Below the pieces are notes generated by a model. It had not been told where the DNA came from. It saw only the letters and a program-made list of their open reading frames with translations, and ran no database searches. A DNA stretch of 64,000 nucleotides from CBDBEU01 sp965204565 (GTDB lineage: Bacteria; Pseudomonadota; Alphaproteobacteria; Rhizobiales; TMED25), in assembly GCA_965204565.1 (NCBI GenBank), contig CBDBEU010000005.1, positions 1,550,001 to 1,614,000 on the forward strand, written 5' to 3'. The position numbers and the translations under genes are program-made. Position 1 is the stretch's first letter. The number at the start of each line of letters is the position of its first letter. This document shows, in pieces, positions 18,765-27,830 of this stretch.

Positions 18765-18935
18765 ATTCTTGGTGGTGGAATTGATGACAGTGGGCGACTA
18801 CATTCGCCCATGGGGCTGCGCGATGCGTGCAACACAAGTATCTTGGTGCCTTATCGATTTCATCGGGAGCTGACCTTGGCTGGAGCCGTGGTTCCTTTCA
18901 TTCGGCGCCCACCTGCGCAAGTAGGGACCCGGGAT
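18765..18935 (+). ncRNA. ssrS: probable 6S RNA
   Basis: The gap between zapA and the 5-formyltetrahydrofolate cyclo-ligase gene is the conserved place of 6S RNA in many Proteobacteria. Here it is about 240 bp and not coding. GTGGGCG near 18799 can pair with CGCCCAC near 18908 to close a long hairpin, and the interior can fold into an interrupted stem, as expected for an RNA that mimics an open promoter and binds sigma-70 RNA polymerase. The exact ends are guesses; synteny carries most of the weight. Confidence 0.5.
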
Positions 18936-18996
18936 CGAATGCGTTCACGGTCACGCGGCTCCGCCCAATCCACTCCTGTATGCCGAGTTGGGTGAT

Positions 18997-19620
18997 ATGA
19001 ACTACACCACCAAACCCGCCGGCAGTTCTGCCAGTTCCATGATTGTTGATGCCAAGAGGGCTGCAAGAGCAGCTGCGATTGCACAGCGAGATGCAATCCC
19101 CGCATCCGATCGGGCCTGCATGGCTACTGTGCTGGCCTCGGTGGACCTTCCATTTGTCGGGCGGGGAAACATTGTCTCTGCCTACTACCCGATCGGCAGC
19201 GAGATGGATGTTTTGCCGCTGCTGACCCATCTGGTGGCCGAAGGCGCACGCACTGCGCTGCCGATCGTTGAAGGGCGGGGCAAGCCGCTGCAATTTCGCA
19301 TCTGGGCGCCGGGGGATTCACTTGAGCGTGGCGTTCTCAATATCCCCGTACCGTTTGCCAGCGCGCGACAACGGGTGCCTAGCATCCTTCTCGTGCCGCT
19401 GCTGGCTTTCGACCATGAAGGATTTCGCCTTGGTTACGGCGCCAGCCATTATGACTGTACGCTTGCAGACTTGCGCGCGGCAGGCACGGTGCTCGCCGTC
19501 GGCATCGGGTTTGCCGCTCAGGAAATGCCCGCCGTCCCACATGAATGCCATGACCAGCCGCTTGATTGGGTGGTCACTGAGAATGGTGCAATCAGGTGCC
19601 ACCCGGAGAAGCGATTGTGA
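18997..19620 (+). CDS. 5-formyltetrahydrofolate cyclo-ligase
   Basis: About 207 residues with family blocks DAKRAARAAAIAQRDAIP, VSAYYPIGSEMDVLPLLTHL, FRIWAPGDSLERG, LLVPLLAFDHEGFRLGYGAS and HYDCTLADLR (the GxGxGYYD-type nucleotide loop, here GYGASHYD). It converts 5-formyl-THF to 5,10-methenyl-THF using ATP. The ATG at 18997 is preferred over a TTG at 18988. The downstream gene begins inside its stop codon. Confidence 0.9.
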   Translation: MNYTTKPAGSSASSMIVDAKRAARAAAIAQRDAIPASDRACMATVLASVDLPFVGRGNIVSAYYPIGSEMDVLPLLTHLVAEGARTALPIVEGRGKPLQFRIWAPGDSLERGVLNIPVPFASARQRVPSILLVPLLAFDHEGFRLGYGASHYDCTLADLRAAGTVLAVGIGFAAQEMPAVPHECHDQPLDWVVTENGAIRCHPEKRL

Positions 19621-20486
19621 GACTTCTGTTCTTGGGAGATGTTGTTGGACGTGTCGGGCGCGATGTGGTGATGGCCGGATTGCCGGGCTTGCGAAGCACC
19701 TATACAATTGATTTCGTCATCATAAATGGTGAAAATTCGGCTGGCGGATTTGGCATTACCGAAAAGATCTGCGAGCAGCTTCTGGATGCTGGCGCCGACG
19801 TCATCACCACTGGCAACCATGTATGGGATCAGCGTGAGACCATGGTGTTCATCGAGCGCCAGGAACGCCTCCTGCGCCCGGCAAATCTGCCGGCCGGTGC
19901 CCCCGGACGCGGTGCCGGGGTGTTCGAAAGCGCGTCAGGTGCGCGCATCCTGGTAGCAAGCGTCATGGGCCGCGTGTTCATGGATGCGATCGATGATCCC
20001 TTTGCCGCACTTGATAAGGCGATTGCCGATTGCCGCATGGCCGAAACCGTTGATGCCATCATCGTCGACATTCATGCCGAAGCAACATCTGAAAAGCAGG
20101 CTGTCGGCCACTACCTCGATGGCCATGTTTCCATGGTTGTGGGAACCCATACCCATGTTCCCACTGCCGATGCGCGCATTCTGCCGGGCGGCACCGCCTT
20201 CGTCTCCGACATCGGCATGTGCGGCGACTATGATTCTATTCTGGGGTTTGAGAAATCAGGCCTCCTCAATCGTTTTTTAACCCATCTTCCAAATGGCCGA
20301 TTCCAGCCAGCCATCGGGCCGGCGACGATTTGCGGACTTGCCGTTGACACCGATGATCGCACCGGTCTTGCCCGCGCAGTCTCGACAATCAGTATCGGTG
20401 GAGTTCTCGCCACCCGTATGCCGGCATTCTGGTCGGAGGCTGGGGACCCCATTTCAAGCAGCGCCAAAGATGCAGGCGATCACTAG
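19617..20486 (+). CDS. YmdB/TIGR00282-type metallophosphoesterase, 3' end abutting an IS
   Basis: 289 residues from a GTG at 19617 that overlaps the preceding stop (GTGA). Metallophosphoesterase motifs: LLFLGDVVGRVGRD, INGENSAGGFGI, TTGNHVWDQRE, VVGTHTHVPTAD. In YmdB-type enzymes this di-metal site hydrolyses cyclic nucleotides. The stop TAG at 20484-20486 uses TA of the target site plus the first G of the inserted IS element, so the original C-terminus has probably been altered, though only by a few residues. In rhizobia this gene is followed by yebC and ruvCAB; here the IS cluster intervenes. Confidence 0.85.
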   Translation: MRLLFLGDVVGRVGRDVVMAGLPGLRSTYTIDFVIINGENSAGGFGITEKICEQLLDAGADVITTGNHVWDQRETMVFIERQERLLRPANLPAGAPGRGAGVFESASGARILVASVMGRVFMDAIDDPFAALDKAIADCRMAETVDAIIVDIHAEATSEKQAVGHYLDGHVSMVVGTHTHVPTADARILPGGTAFVSDIGMCGDYDSILGFEKSGLLNRFLTHLPNGRFQPAIGPATICGLAVDTDDRTGLARAVSTISIGGVLATRMPAFWSEAGDPISSSAKDAGDH

Positions 20487-20498
20487 GGTCTGGACTCA

Positions 20499-21100
20499 TT
20501 ATAGCCACGAGATGAGGGCTGCGGCGCGCGCGATAGCTGCCATGACGTTTTTAATAATGTTGCGTTCGAAGCGCGTTGCGATGCGCCGCCCGTCTTTGAG
20601 GCGGCAGAACATGCGTTCGATGATATTTCGCTCCCTGTAGACGGCCTGATCGTAGTGATATCGGATCTTGCGGTTCTTTCGCGGCGGGATGACGGGCCCG
20701 GTCCCGCGCTCTTCAAGCCGTTCGCGCAGTTCCCGGCCGTCACGGCCTTTGTCGGCGACAGGTTCGGCGGATGGCGGCATGGTCTCGATGCAGCGCTGTG
20801 CGACCTTGCAATCATGCACGTTTCCGGGCGTCGGGAGCAGGACGCAATTGACAAAAACACGGTGCGGCCCTTGTGGTCGCGGACGGCGTGGAGCCCGGTG
20901 TTGCGTCCGCCCCTTTGGTGCGGCCGATACCCTGGGGGGCATGGGGGCCAGGGCCCCCTTTTCCGCCGCCGGCGCAGCGATGAACCTTGATGCGGGATGT
21001 CGATGAACAGCCGGTCAGGCGTATCCTCGGCGCCTGCCGAAGCGCTGAAGATACCTTCCCATATACCGCGCTCGTCCCGGAGTTAGTAAATTGTATCAAA
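20499..21100 (-). pseudogene. IS5-family transposase, C-terminal part (copy A)
   Basis: Reading down from 21100: a disturbed region corresponding to RLTGCSSTSRIKVHRCAGGG, then in another frame APKGRTQHRAPRRPRPQG, GNVHDCKVAQRCIETMPPSA, PPRKNRKIRYHYDQAVYR and NIIERMFCRLKDGRRIATRF (last catalytic Glu region), ending AAALISWL at 20499. It is the downstream half of a DDE transposase whose upstream half lies beyond the protease gene. At least one frameshift lies near 20940. Confidence 0.8.
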
Positions 21101-21119
21101 GTGAGATTTCATTAATCTT

Positions 21120-22184
21120 TTATTGTAACACTTCATCTAACTCAGCACAGGGTTGGCCACAGACTGATTTATAGTCATTGCAGAACTCAGAAGAAACAAC
21201 AAAAGGATTACCGAGATCACTTTCCGCTTTTCGGCTATAGGCGCGGTTATCTCCTCTAGTCTGCAAACCTACCAAATAGTCTTCACCATTAATTGTCGCA
21301 ATGTTGGGACTACCAGAAACACCCCCTTCTGCGGGACAGTAACTTGTAACAAAACTCCCAAAACTCCAATAAATGTCTAATAGATCACACGGTTCGTTAA
21401 CTCTCAATGGGGATTGATAAAGGTCTGCAATGTCATTACCAGTTTGCTGGCTTAATGTTTGTGGATTAAAATCAGGAGTTCCACTTGAATCAGTATTAAA
21501 TCTAGTTTGTGGCCTATAAAGATGAACATCTATTTCACCACTTCTTGAAGCATTCACTATTCTTTTATTTGAACCTCTTACTGGTCTTACAAAATTATTT
21601 GGCCTAAGAGCTTTATCTACTTTTACAAAAACATAATCTGTAGAGGGCTCATTCCAGGCAGAAGGATTATTTATTCTAGGAGACACAAACTGAGAGTTAC
21701 TTTGACTGGCGTCTGTCACATTCTTTGGATTTATAGGGTAAGCAGCAACTGTAACTGAGTTTCGAACAGGCTCTCTTAAGGAGCGATTTTCTTTTCTCGC
21801 TTTTCGTGGATCATCTAAAACTCCATGAGCTGTAGCTAAATAAACCCCAGGACAAACTTGAATTCCTTGACTAAAGCCATTCAAAGTCCAAAAGGTAGCC
21901 ATGGCAGCCCCAACTCCCTCTTTAGTAGAAACAGGGGACATTGAATTGTCCCGATCCTCATACCAAGCGGCGTTATGAAGACAGCTTTCAGGGTTTAACA
22001 TGCAGTTGATTTCATTAAGCTCAGAGGCTGAACCATTTGAAGATTTCATCCCACAGTTTTCACCATTTTTTGTTCCATTAGATCTTATTCCTCCAGCTAT
22101 AGAATGCGAATCAATAGAGAAAAAACTCATTAACATTATTAACAATAGTGATAGTAAACCATGAGGTGATTTTAATAGTTTCAT
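21120..22184 (-). CDS. secreted trypsin-like serine protease, IS passenger (copy A)
   Basis: 354 residues, strongly AT-rich DNA in a GC-rich genome. Signal peptide MKLLKSPHGLLSLLLIMLMS. A chymotrypsin-fold triad is readable: His120 in YLATAHGVLDD, Asp183 in PSTDYVFVKVD, Ser290 in GGVSGSPNIA. There are about ten cysteines (for example ENCGMK, SYCP, VCGQPC), consistent with disulfides in an exported protein. Its start codon overlaps the stop of the upstream transposase fragment (ATGA). The sister copy at 28052-29116 has the same length but 20 amino-acid differences, clustered near Ser290 and residues 204-207, 267-272 and 310-315. Origin outside this genome is likely; the target is unknown. Trypsin-like fold: fairly confident from the triad spacing. 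Confidence 0.85.
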   Translation of the reverse strand: MKLLKSPHGLLSLLLIMLMSFFSIDSHSIAGGIRSNGTKNGENCGMKSSNGSASELNEINCMLNPESCLHNAAWYEDRDNSMSPVSTKEGVGAAMATFWTLNGFSQGIQVCPGVYLATAHGVLDDPRKARKENRSLREPVRNSVTVAAYPINPKNVTDASQSNSQFVSPRINNPSAWNEPSTDYVFVKVDKALRPNNFVRPVRGSNKRIVNASRSGEIDVHLYRPQTRFNTDSSGTPDFNPQTLSQQTGNDIADLYQSPLRVNEPCDLLDIYWSFGSFVTSYCPAEGGVSGSPNIATINGEDYLVGLQTRGDNRAYSRKAESDLGNPFVVSSEFCNDYKSVCGQPCAELDEVLQ

Positions 22185-22474
22185 TTTTTAAGTCTCTCTT
22201 TATAGTTGACGAAGCGGTTGCAGAGCGTCTTCTTCGGCCCGTGGATAGCGGCGCAGTCGGCCCGGCGACCGCCACAGCGCAGAGCATGGACGGTCCCGCT
22301 CGGCACAGGACGATCATCAACTGTTTCCGGGCGCTTCCTGCCGCGCATATCGGTCGGCAGAAGCGGCGGTCGGCAGAAGCGGCGCGATCCGGGCCTACTG
22401 AGAATCGGAAAACCGGAAGGAATCATACATCTCGTTACCTCCTCATCGGAGGCAATGAACCATCCTCGGATCAA
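22181..22474 (-). pseudogene. IS5-family transposase, N-terminal part (copy A)
   Basis: The frame contains DDRPVPSGTVHALRCGGRRA and DCAAIHGPKKTLCNRFVNY, the N-terminal domain of IS427-like transposases, then runs into KERLKK and stops at 22181 inside the protease start codon (ATGA overlap). The upstream 16-bp tandem duplication (unit CGGTCGGCAGAAGCGG) displaces the frame before LLPTD, so the normal start MYDFFWF seen in copy B is lost here. The N-terminal and C-terminal halves are separated by the protease gene. Confidence 0.7.
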
Positions 22475-22529
22475 ATCGGGAAGACAATTATCGGGGCCGG
22501 ATCCTAGGTTTCGTGGACCAAGCTTGACA

Positions 22530-23271
22530 TGAGATTCACATTGGAGCGCGGTTGCGGGTGCTGTCCTGCACAGGACAACCGCCTGTATTTCGAAGGCATG
22601 ATGTGGATCGCGCGAACCGGAGCGCAGTGGCGGCCTCTGCGGGATGACTATGGCAAGTGGAACAGCATTTTCCGACGCGCTACCGAAGATGGATCACGAC
22701 CGGCGTGTTCGATGCGATGCTCGAGATGCTGGCTGAACTGGCGGGACGCGATGCCACCGCCGATATGATCGATAGCACGGTGGTCCGGGCACATCATTGT
22801 GCCGTCGGCATAAAAAGGGGGCTCAGCAAACAGAGTGGCCTGGCCGGTCGCGCGGCGGCTTTACGACCAGGCTCCACGCGAGGTGCGATGCCAGGGGCCT
22901 CCCGCCCGGCTTCGTGCTGACACCCGGCCAAGCGCACGATGTGCAGGGCTTTGCACCGCTGTTCCGCATGATGACCGACCGCATCGAGGCGTTCCTCGCA
23001 GATCGCGGCTATGATGCCGATGCTATCCGCCAGGAAATCGCCGCCGCAGGCGTCGAAGCGGTGATCCCTGCAAAGAGCAATCGTCTTGACCCCATCTCAC
23101 GCACGACCGGGCCAAAGACAAATGGCGCAATCTCGTCGAGCGGTTGTTCAACAAACTCAAGAACTGGCGCAGGGTCGCCACCCGCTACGACAAAACCAAA
23201 GAGTCCTACCCTGGCTTCTTCGCCATCGCATCAATCAAACTCTGGATACCATTTGTCCACGACAACCTAGC
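22530..23271 (+). pseudogene. IS5-family transposase (second subgroup), frameshifted
   Basis: Across three frames one transposase is readable: NRLYFEGMMWIARTGAQWRP, WRPLRDDYGKWNSIFRR, FDAMLEMLAELAGRDATADM, IDSTVVRAHHCAVGIKRGLS (first catalytic Asp), LHARCDARGLPPGFVLTPGQ, FLADRGYDADAIRQEI (second Asp) and, near the end, a frame with LVERLFNKLKNWRRVATRYD. It differs from the IS427-like copies, so it is a different IS5 subgroup. At least two frameshifts inactivate it. It lies directly outside copy A of the protease element. Confidence 0.8.
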
Positions 23272-23479
23272 GGGTGATGATTTCGACCATTGTCTCTTCA
23301 CTAGGCTTGATCTCGAATGATGTGTAAAACTCCACACTTGATCTGCCGGACGGTTACTCAGCGGTGCTGAGAACGGGTTCGGCGTTGTCCGGCAAGTCCG
23401 GTGTTCGGATAGTCTTCTCCACGGCGATATGCAGCGTCTCGCGGAAAGTTTGCATGGGCGTCTTGCCTTAGCAATACCG

Positions 23480-24225
23480 TCACGAATGCGGGCGCTGTTC
23501 GTTGTACTTCGCCAGCCGGTGGTCCAGGTCGGTCTGCAGTTCTTCGATGGATCGGTACAGCTTCTTCCTGAACGCGACGTCGTAGAACCCGTCCTTGATG
23601 GTCCGGTGGAAGCGCTCGCAGGTTCCGTTCGTCCGCGGGCAGTTCGCCCTGGTCTTCGTGTGGTCGATATCCTCGACCGCCAGATAGAGCTGGCAGGCGT
23701 GGTTCCCGACCTTGCCGCAGTATTCCGTACCCCGGTCGGTCAGGACGCGCAGCAATGCGATTCCGTGTTCGCCATAGAACGGGATCACCCGGTCATTCAG
23801 CAGATCGGCCGCCGTGATCGCGGTCTTCTTGGTGTAGAGTTTGCAGACCGCTGTCCGGGCATAGGTATCGACCAAGGTCTGTTGGTGGATGCGACCTACC
23901 CCTTCATTGTGCCGACGTCATAAGTGTCCTGAGAACCGGGAAAGCCAGGGTGGTGGCTTTAGAGATCTCGCCGTGCGCTTCCCTGGCCTGCCTGGCTTTC
24001 TCCAGGGCCGGCCAACCGGTCCTCGGTCAGAAGGATGCCCTCCTGGGCGGATCGGGCTTCGAGCGCCTTCAGGCGTTTCTTGATCGTTTCCAGATGGTGG
24101 CGCAGCCAGATCGAACGCACGCCGGACGAAGACACCATCACGCCCTTCTGCTGCAATTCCCAGGACGCCCGTTTCCGGCTAGGCGCCGGGTTTTCGACCG
24201 CCGGATCGACCACCGCTTTCTCGAC
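23480..24225 (-). pseudogene. IS481-family transposase remnant
   Basis: From 24225 downward: SRKRASWELQQKGVMVSSSG and RSIWLRHHLETIKKRLKALE (winged-helix N-terminal part), GSQDTYDVGTMKG around 23920, then VDTYARTAVCKLYTKKTAIT, RVLTDRGTEYCGKV and RTNGTCERFHRTIKDGFYDV (integrase core with Asp and Glu), ending near QRPHS at 23480. A DNA-cutting integrase-core transposase broken by stops and frameshifts in the middle (about 23880-23960). Confidence 0.78.
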
Positions 24226-24243
24226 GTGCTCAGGAACGCAGTT

Positions 24244-25581
24244 TGAACCGCCCCGGGTTTACCGGAGAGTAAAACTCTCAAAGGATGAGCCCTGTGGACA
24301 AGAAGAAATCCCCCCGAAGTACACGGCCGGGTTCCGGGAACGCGGGGTCCGTCTTTTTCGCGAACAGCGGCCTGAGTATGCCCGTGACAACGCAGCCCAC
24401 AAGGCGATTGCGTCGAAGCTTGGCTGCTCACCCGACACGCTACGCGCCTGGTGCGTTCAAGCGGCCGGAGACGCCGGTGAGAGCGCGACGGTTTGACCAG
24501 TGACCAGCGCGCTCGGCTCAAGGCGTTGGAGCGCGAGAATAAAGAACAACGCCAGGCCAACGAGATCCTGAAGAAGGCGTCCGCGTATTTTGCACAGGCG
24601 GAGCTCGACCGCCCGTTCCGCAAATGATTGCCTTCATTGAAGAGCATCAAGGGGACTTTGGGGTCGAGCCGACATGCCGTGTGCTGCCGATCGCCCCATC
24701 GAGCTGCTACAGGCATGCGGCCATCGCCCGGGATCCTGATTTGGCGTCAGACCGAGCCCGGCAGGATGCGACAGACCTGGAGGAGATCAAGCGTGTCCAT
24801 GACGAGAGCAAAGGCAGATACGCAGCCCGCAAAGTCTGGCCACCAGTTGCGCCGGGAAGGCAGGGATATCGCACGGTGCACTGTAGAGCGGCTCATGAGA
24901 GAGCATGGATTACAAGGGGTTACGCGCGGCAGGAAGAGAACCACGATCCCTGATCCGGCGCAGTCCTGCCCGGATGACAAGGTCAATCGCGACTTCACCG
25001 CCACCGCGCCCACCCGGATCTGCCAACCAGATCCGGGTGTCGGACTTCACCTGCGTGTCGACCTGGATGGGGATGGTCTATGTGGCCTTTGTCATTGATG
25101 TCTTCGCCCGCAAGATCGTGGGCTGGCGCGTCTCGACGTCCATGACGACGGGATTCGTGCCGGATGCCTTGAGCCAGGCGATCTGCCAGCAGTGTCCGGC
25201 TGAAGGCAGCGGGTTGATCCATCACTCGGACCGCGGCAGCCGGTATCTGTCAATCCGCTATACCGAACGTCTGGCGGAGGCCGGGATTGACATCTCGGTC
25301 GGCAGCATTGGCGACAGTTATGACAACGCCCTGGCGGAAAGCGTCATCGGCCTGTTCAAGACTGAGGTCATCGAGTTCTTCGGGCCGTGGAAATCCGTGG
25401 CCCGGGTCGATTGGGAAACCCTGCAATGGGTCAGTTGGTACAACACAGAGCGGCTACACGGCGCCATCGGCCACCGACCGCCGCAGGAAATGGAGGACGC
25501 CTTCCATGCAAACATGAACGCCCTTGATAAAGTCGCATAGATTTGGAACAAAAAAGTCTCCGGTAAAACCGGGGCGGTTCA
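24244..25581 (+). mobile_element. IS3-family insertion sequence, 1338 bp
   Basis: Terminal inverted repeats begin TGAACCGCCCCGG and continue TTTACCGGAGA at 24244; the right end at 25581 reads the same inward, with one or two mismatches. Flanking triplets (GTT left, GCC right) do not match, so the element has lost its original context: IS481 debris lies on the left and a cysteine-synthase fragment on the right. It carries orfA/orfB in the plus orientation (see the transposase entry). Confidence 0.8.
24310..25540 (+). pseudogene. IS3-family transposase OrfA/OrfB, frameshifted
   Basis: OrfA is recognisable as YTAGFRERGVRLFREQRPEY and KAIASKLGCSPDTLRAWCVQ (helix-turn-helix). OrfB starts around 24600 with MIAFIEEHQGDFGVEPTCRV and continues through DATDLEEIKRVHDESKGRYA. 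After a frame change it enters the DDE core: VSDFTCVSTWMGMVYVAFVI, GLIHHSDRGSRYLSIRYTER, SIGDSYDNALAESVIGLFKT and WYNTERLHGAIGHRPPQEME. The core of OrfB (24905-25540) is long and open, but frame breaks before it make full transposase production unlikely. Confidence 0.8.
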
Positions 25582-25720
25582 GCCAGATTAAAGAACTCGG
25601 CCTTGACATAAATGCGCACGCCATCCGGCGCCAGCGTGTTGACCCGGATGCACGGCGTGTTGCCCACTGTATTGAGAACGCTATCGAACAGGCGGCCGTG
25701 GCCCTCTGTAGTGCGGCGTC
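25582..25720 (-). pseudogene. cysteine synthase-like N-terminal fragment cut by IS3
   Basis: Immediately right of the IS3 end, the minus strand reads RLFDSVLNTVGNTPCIRVNT and then YVKAEFFNL before entering the IS. (I/V)GNTP(L/C)IR followed by KAEFFNP is the start of cysteine synthase / fold-type II PLP enzymes. Only about 40 codons survive here and no continuation is seen beyond the IS. The exact member (CysK or a related beta-synthase) cannot be told. Confidence 0.65.
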
Positions 25721-25922
25721 CGCTTGCGGATTTCTGATTGCTTATTTCATTCCCCTGTCACCATTGGACGTGCGCCAATTTGGATTGAGCCGCATGCGAA
25801 TGCGCACAGCTGCGCACTCACAATAACGTATCTGCGCTATATCGGCAGTGACGCGAGTTTTTGAAAGTGTTCCGCCCTGGTTGAGAGAATCCGGCTTCAT
25901 TTGAACGTCACGGGAGACGAAG

Positions 25923-27130
25923 ATGAGCCGGAGAAAGAACTGTTTCCCGGAGCGAATTATCGGAATGCTGCGTGAAGCCGAGGTGCAGCTTGGCCGGGGC
26001 GCGAGGGTGGGCGAGGTTTGCCGCAGCCTTTGTGTGTCGGAGCAGAGTTGCTGTCGATGGCGTCGCATGTACGGCGGCATGGAGGTGAACCAGGCGCATC
26101 GGCTGAAGGAGCCGGAGCGTGAGAACGGGCGGGTGAAGAAAGCGGTTGCGGATCCGACGCCGGACAAGCCGATCTTGAATGAGGCCCTTACGGGAAAGTA
26201 CCGAGCCCTTCGCGTCGCCGCGCTCAAGTCGATCATGTCATCACGGAGTTGAAGGTGTCCGAGCGTCGGGCTTGCAGGACGTCCGGCCGGCATCGATCGA
26301 CACAACGCAAGAAGCCGTAAGGCCGGGCGGATGAGGATATTCCGACACAAGCCGTCATCTGCCTTGCCTGCCGGTATGGTGGTTACGGGTATCGCCGGCA
26401 TCCACCGGCTGCCTGGGCAGGATGGCCGGTGTGTCGGCCTGAACAGGGTCAAGCGCATCCGGCGAGGGAAGGGCTGAAGGTTCCGATCAGGCAACCCGAG
26501 AGACGCCGACTGTGGCTGAACGATGGATCATGCATCCGTCTTTGCCCGACGGGGAAGAAAACCATGTCCGGAGTTATGACTTCGTGACGGATCGCACCCA
26601 TGACGGCAAAGCATTCCGTGTGCTTGCGGTCATCGATGAGTACACCCGTGAGTGCCCGGCATCCATGTCCGGCGCAAGCTCGACAGCCGGGACGTGCTGC
26701 ATTGTCCCGGGCAAGCTGTTTGTCCGGCACGGTGCACCCGAGCACATTCGCTCAGACAATGGCCCTGAGTTCGTTGCCGCCGCGGTGCGTGACTGGCTTG
26801 CCGGGCTCAACGTCAAGACGCTCTACATCGAGCCGGGCAGCCCATGGGAGAACGGCTATTGTGAGAGCTTTGATGGAAAGCCGAGGGATGAATGTCTGAA
26901 CCGGGAAATCTTCACCACACTCACCCAGGCGCAGATCCTGATCGAGCAGAGGCCGCGCTTCTACAACACCGAGAGGCCACACTCGTCGCCGTGCTATCGG
27001 CCACCTGCACCTGAAACGGTATTGCCGAGGAGGCCGACAATCCCATACGCTGCAACCCTGATCAGCCAGACCGCCGATTGGACCGTGGTCGGATTCCAAC
27101 TCAAAGGCCGGATCACCAGAAAGACCCCGC
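25923..27130 (+). pseudogene. IS3-family (IS407-like) OrfA/OrfB remnant
   Basis: OrfA from 25923: MSRRKNCFPERIIGMLREAE, RVGEVCRSLCVSEQSCCRW, then a coiled coil with KPILNEALTGK; IS407-group OrfA proteins start this way. OrfB, in a separate frame after about 26500, gives RSYDFVTDRTHDGKAFRVLA (first Asp region), HIRSDNGPEFVAAAVRDWLA (second Asp), ENGYCESFDGKPRDECLN (Glu) and RPHSSPCYRPPAPE. The OrfB N-terminus between 26250 and 26500 is fragmented. Non-functional. Confidence 0.78.
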
Positions 27131-27203
27131 ATAAGGCCTTGACGAAGCAGGCGTCGCCAAGAAGTGGATCCTGCGTTCGACACCGGCGATCACCGCAAGC
27201 GCC

Positions 27204-27584
27204 TCACCGAAGTCCACCCGGCCCATGGCACAGCGGCACATACATCTCGCGCCGACGCTGACGCGCCGCAAAGACATAATCCTTCACAATCGTGATGCCA
27301 CCGGTAAAACCGTGCTCATCGCGCAGGCGTTCAAATATCCACTTCGGGGTGTGACGCTGCTTGTTCCGGGCGCTGACCGTCTTCCTCGAGAATCCGGTCG
27401 ATGATGCCGACAAACGGATCGAGCTTCGGGCGCGCCGGAGGCTTCTTGCGCCGATCGCCTGGGGGCACCGAATACCGCAGCATCTTGTCGACCGTGCGCC
27501 GATCAATCTCGCTGTTTCGCGCCGGCTCATCCCTTCAATAAAAATCGCACGCCACACCTGAACGTAAAGCGCCACACCCTCCAT
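27204..27584 (-). pseudogene. IS21-family IstA, N-terminal fragment
   Basis: The minus strand from 27584 reads QVWRAIFIEGMSRRETARLI (helix-turn-helix of IstA) and, further on, RNKQRHTPKWIFERLRDEHG followed by FTGGITIVKDYVFA and REMYVPLCHGPG, all characteristic of IS21-family IstA transposases before the catalytic core. The DDE core and the IstB helper are missing, so this is a truncated copy joined to IS407-like debris at 27200. The segment 27620-27756 upstream holds no recognisable gene. Confidence 0.75.
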
Positions 27585-27830
27585 CCCCCGCCCTCTGCCA
27601 AAGGCACGAAGGCTGTCAATGGTGGAATATCACTCCGGCCGATCAGGCCGCTTCACCGGGGGAGTATCGCTCCAGCGTTCTCAGTCATGGGGGTGTCCTC
27701 TGAAACCGCGCAAAAATACCATGCGATTCGTATCAGAACATTTGGATACAGTATTAGGACCCGGCCCCGATAACCGTCTTCCCGATTTGATCCGGGGATG
27801 GTTCATTGCCTCCGATGAGGAGGTAACGAG

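Larger units (their letters stand above)
20486..22504 (-). mobile_element. IS5-family (IS427-like) element carrying a secreted protease gene, copy A
   Basis: A 2019-bp unit flanked by TA on both sides (20484-20485, 22505-22506). Its ends read GGGTCTGGACTC and, at the far end inward, GGATCCGGCCCC, an imperfect inverted repeat. Inside, an IS5-type transposase gene is interrupted by a 1065-bp AT-rich protease gene at the same point as in copy B (27757-29746). Copy A additionally carries a 16-bp tandem duplication in the transposase N-terminal part (about 22348-22379). The C-terminal transposase part is frameshifted, so the unit probably moves, if at all, using transposase supplied in trans. Confidence 0.8.

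Noticed and set aside
26512..27261. Intact IS3 transposase from 26512 to 27261
   Set aside because: The start codon lies inside disturbed sequence, the N-terminal OrfB domain is missing and the last 60 codons run past the normal end into other sequence.
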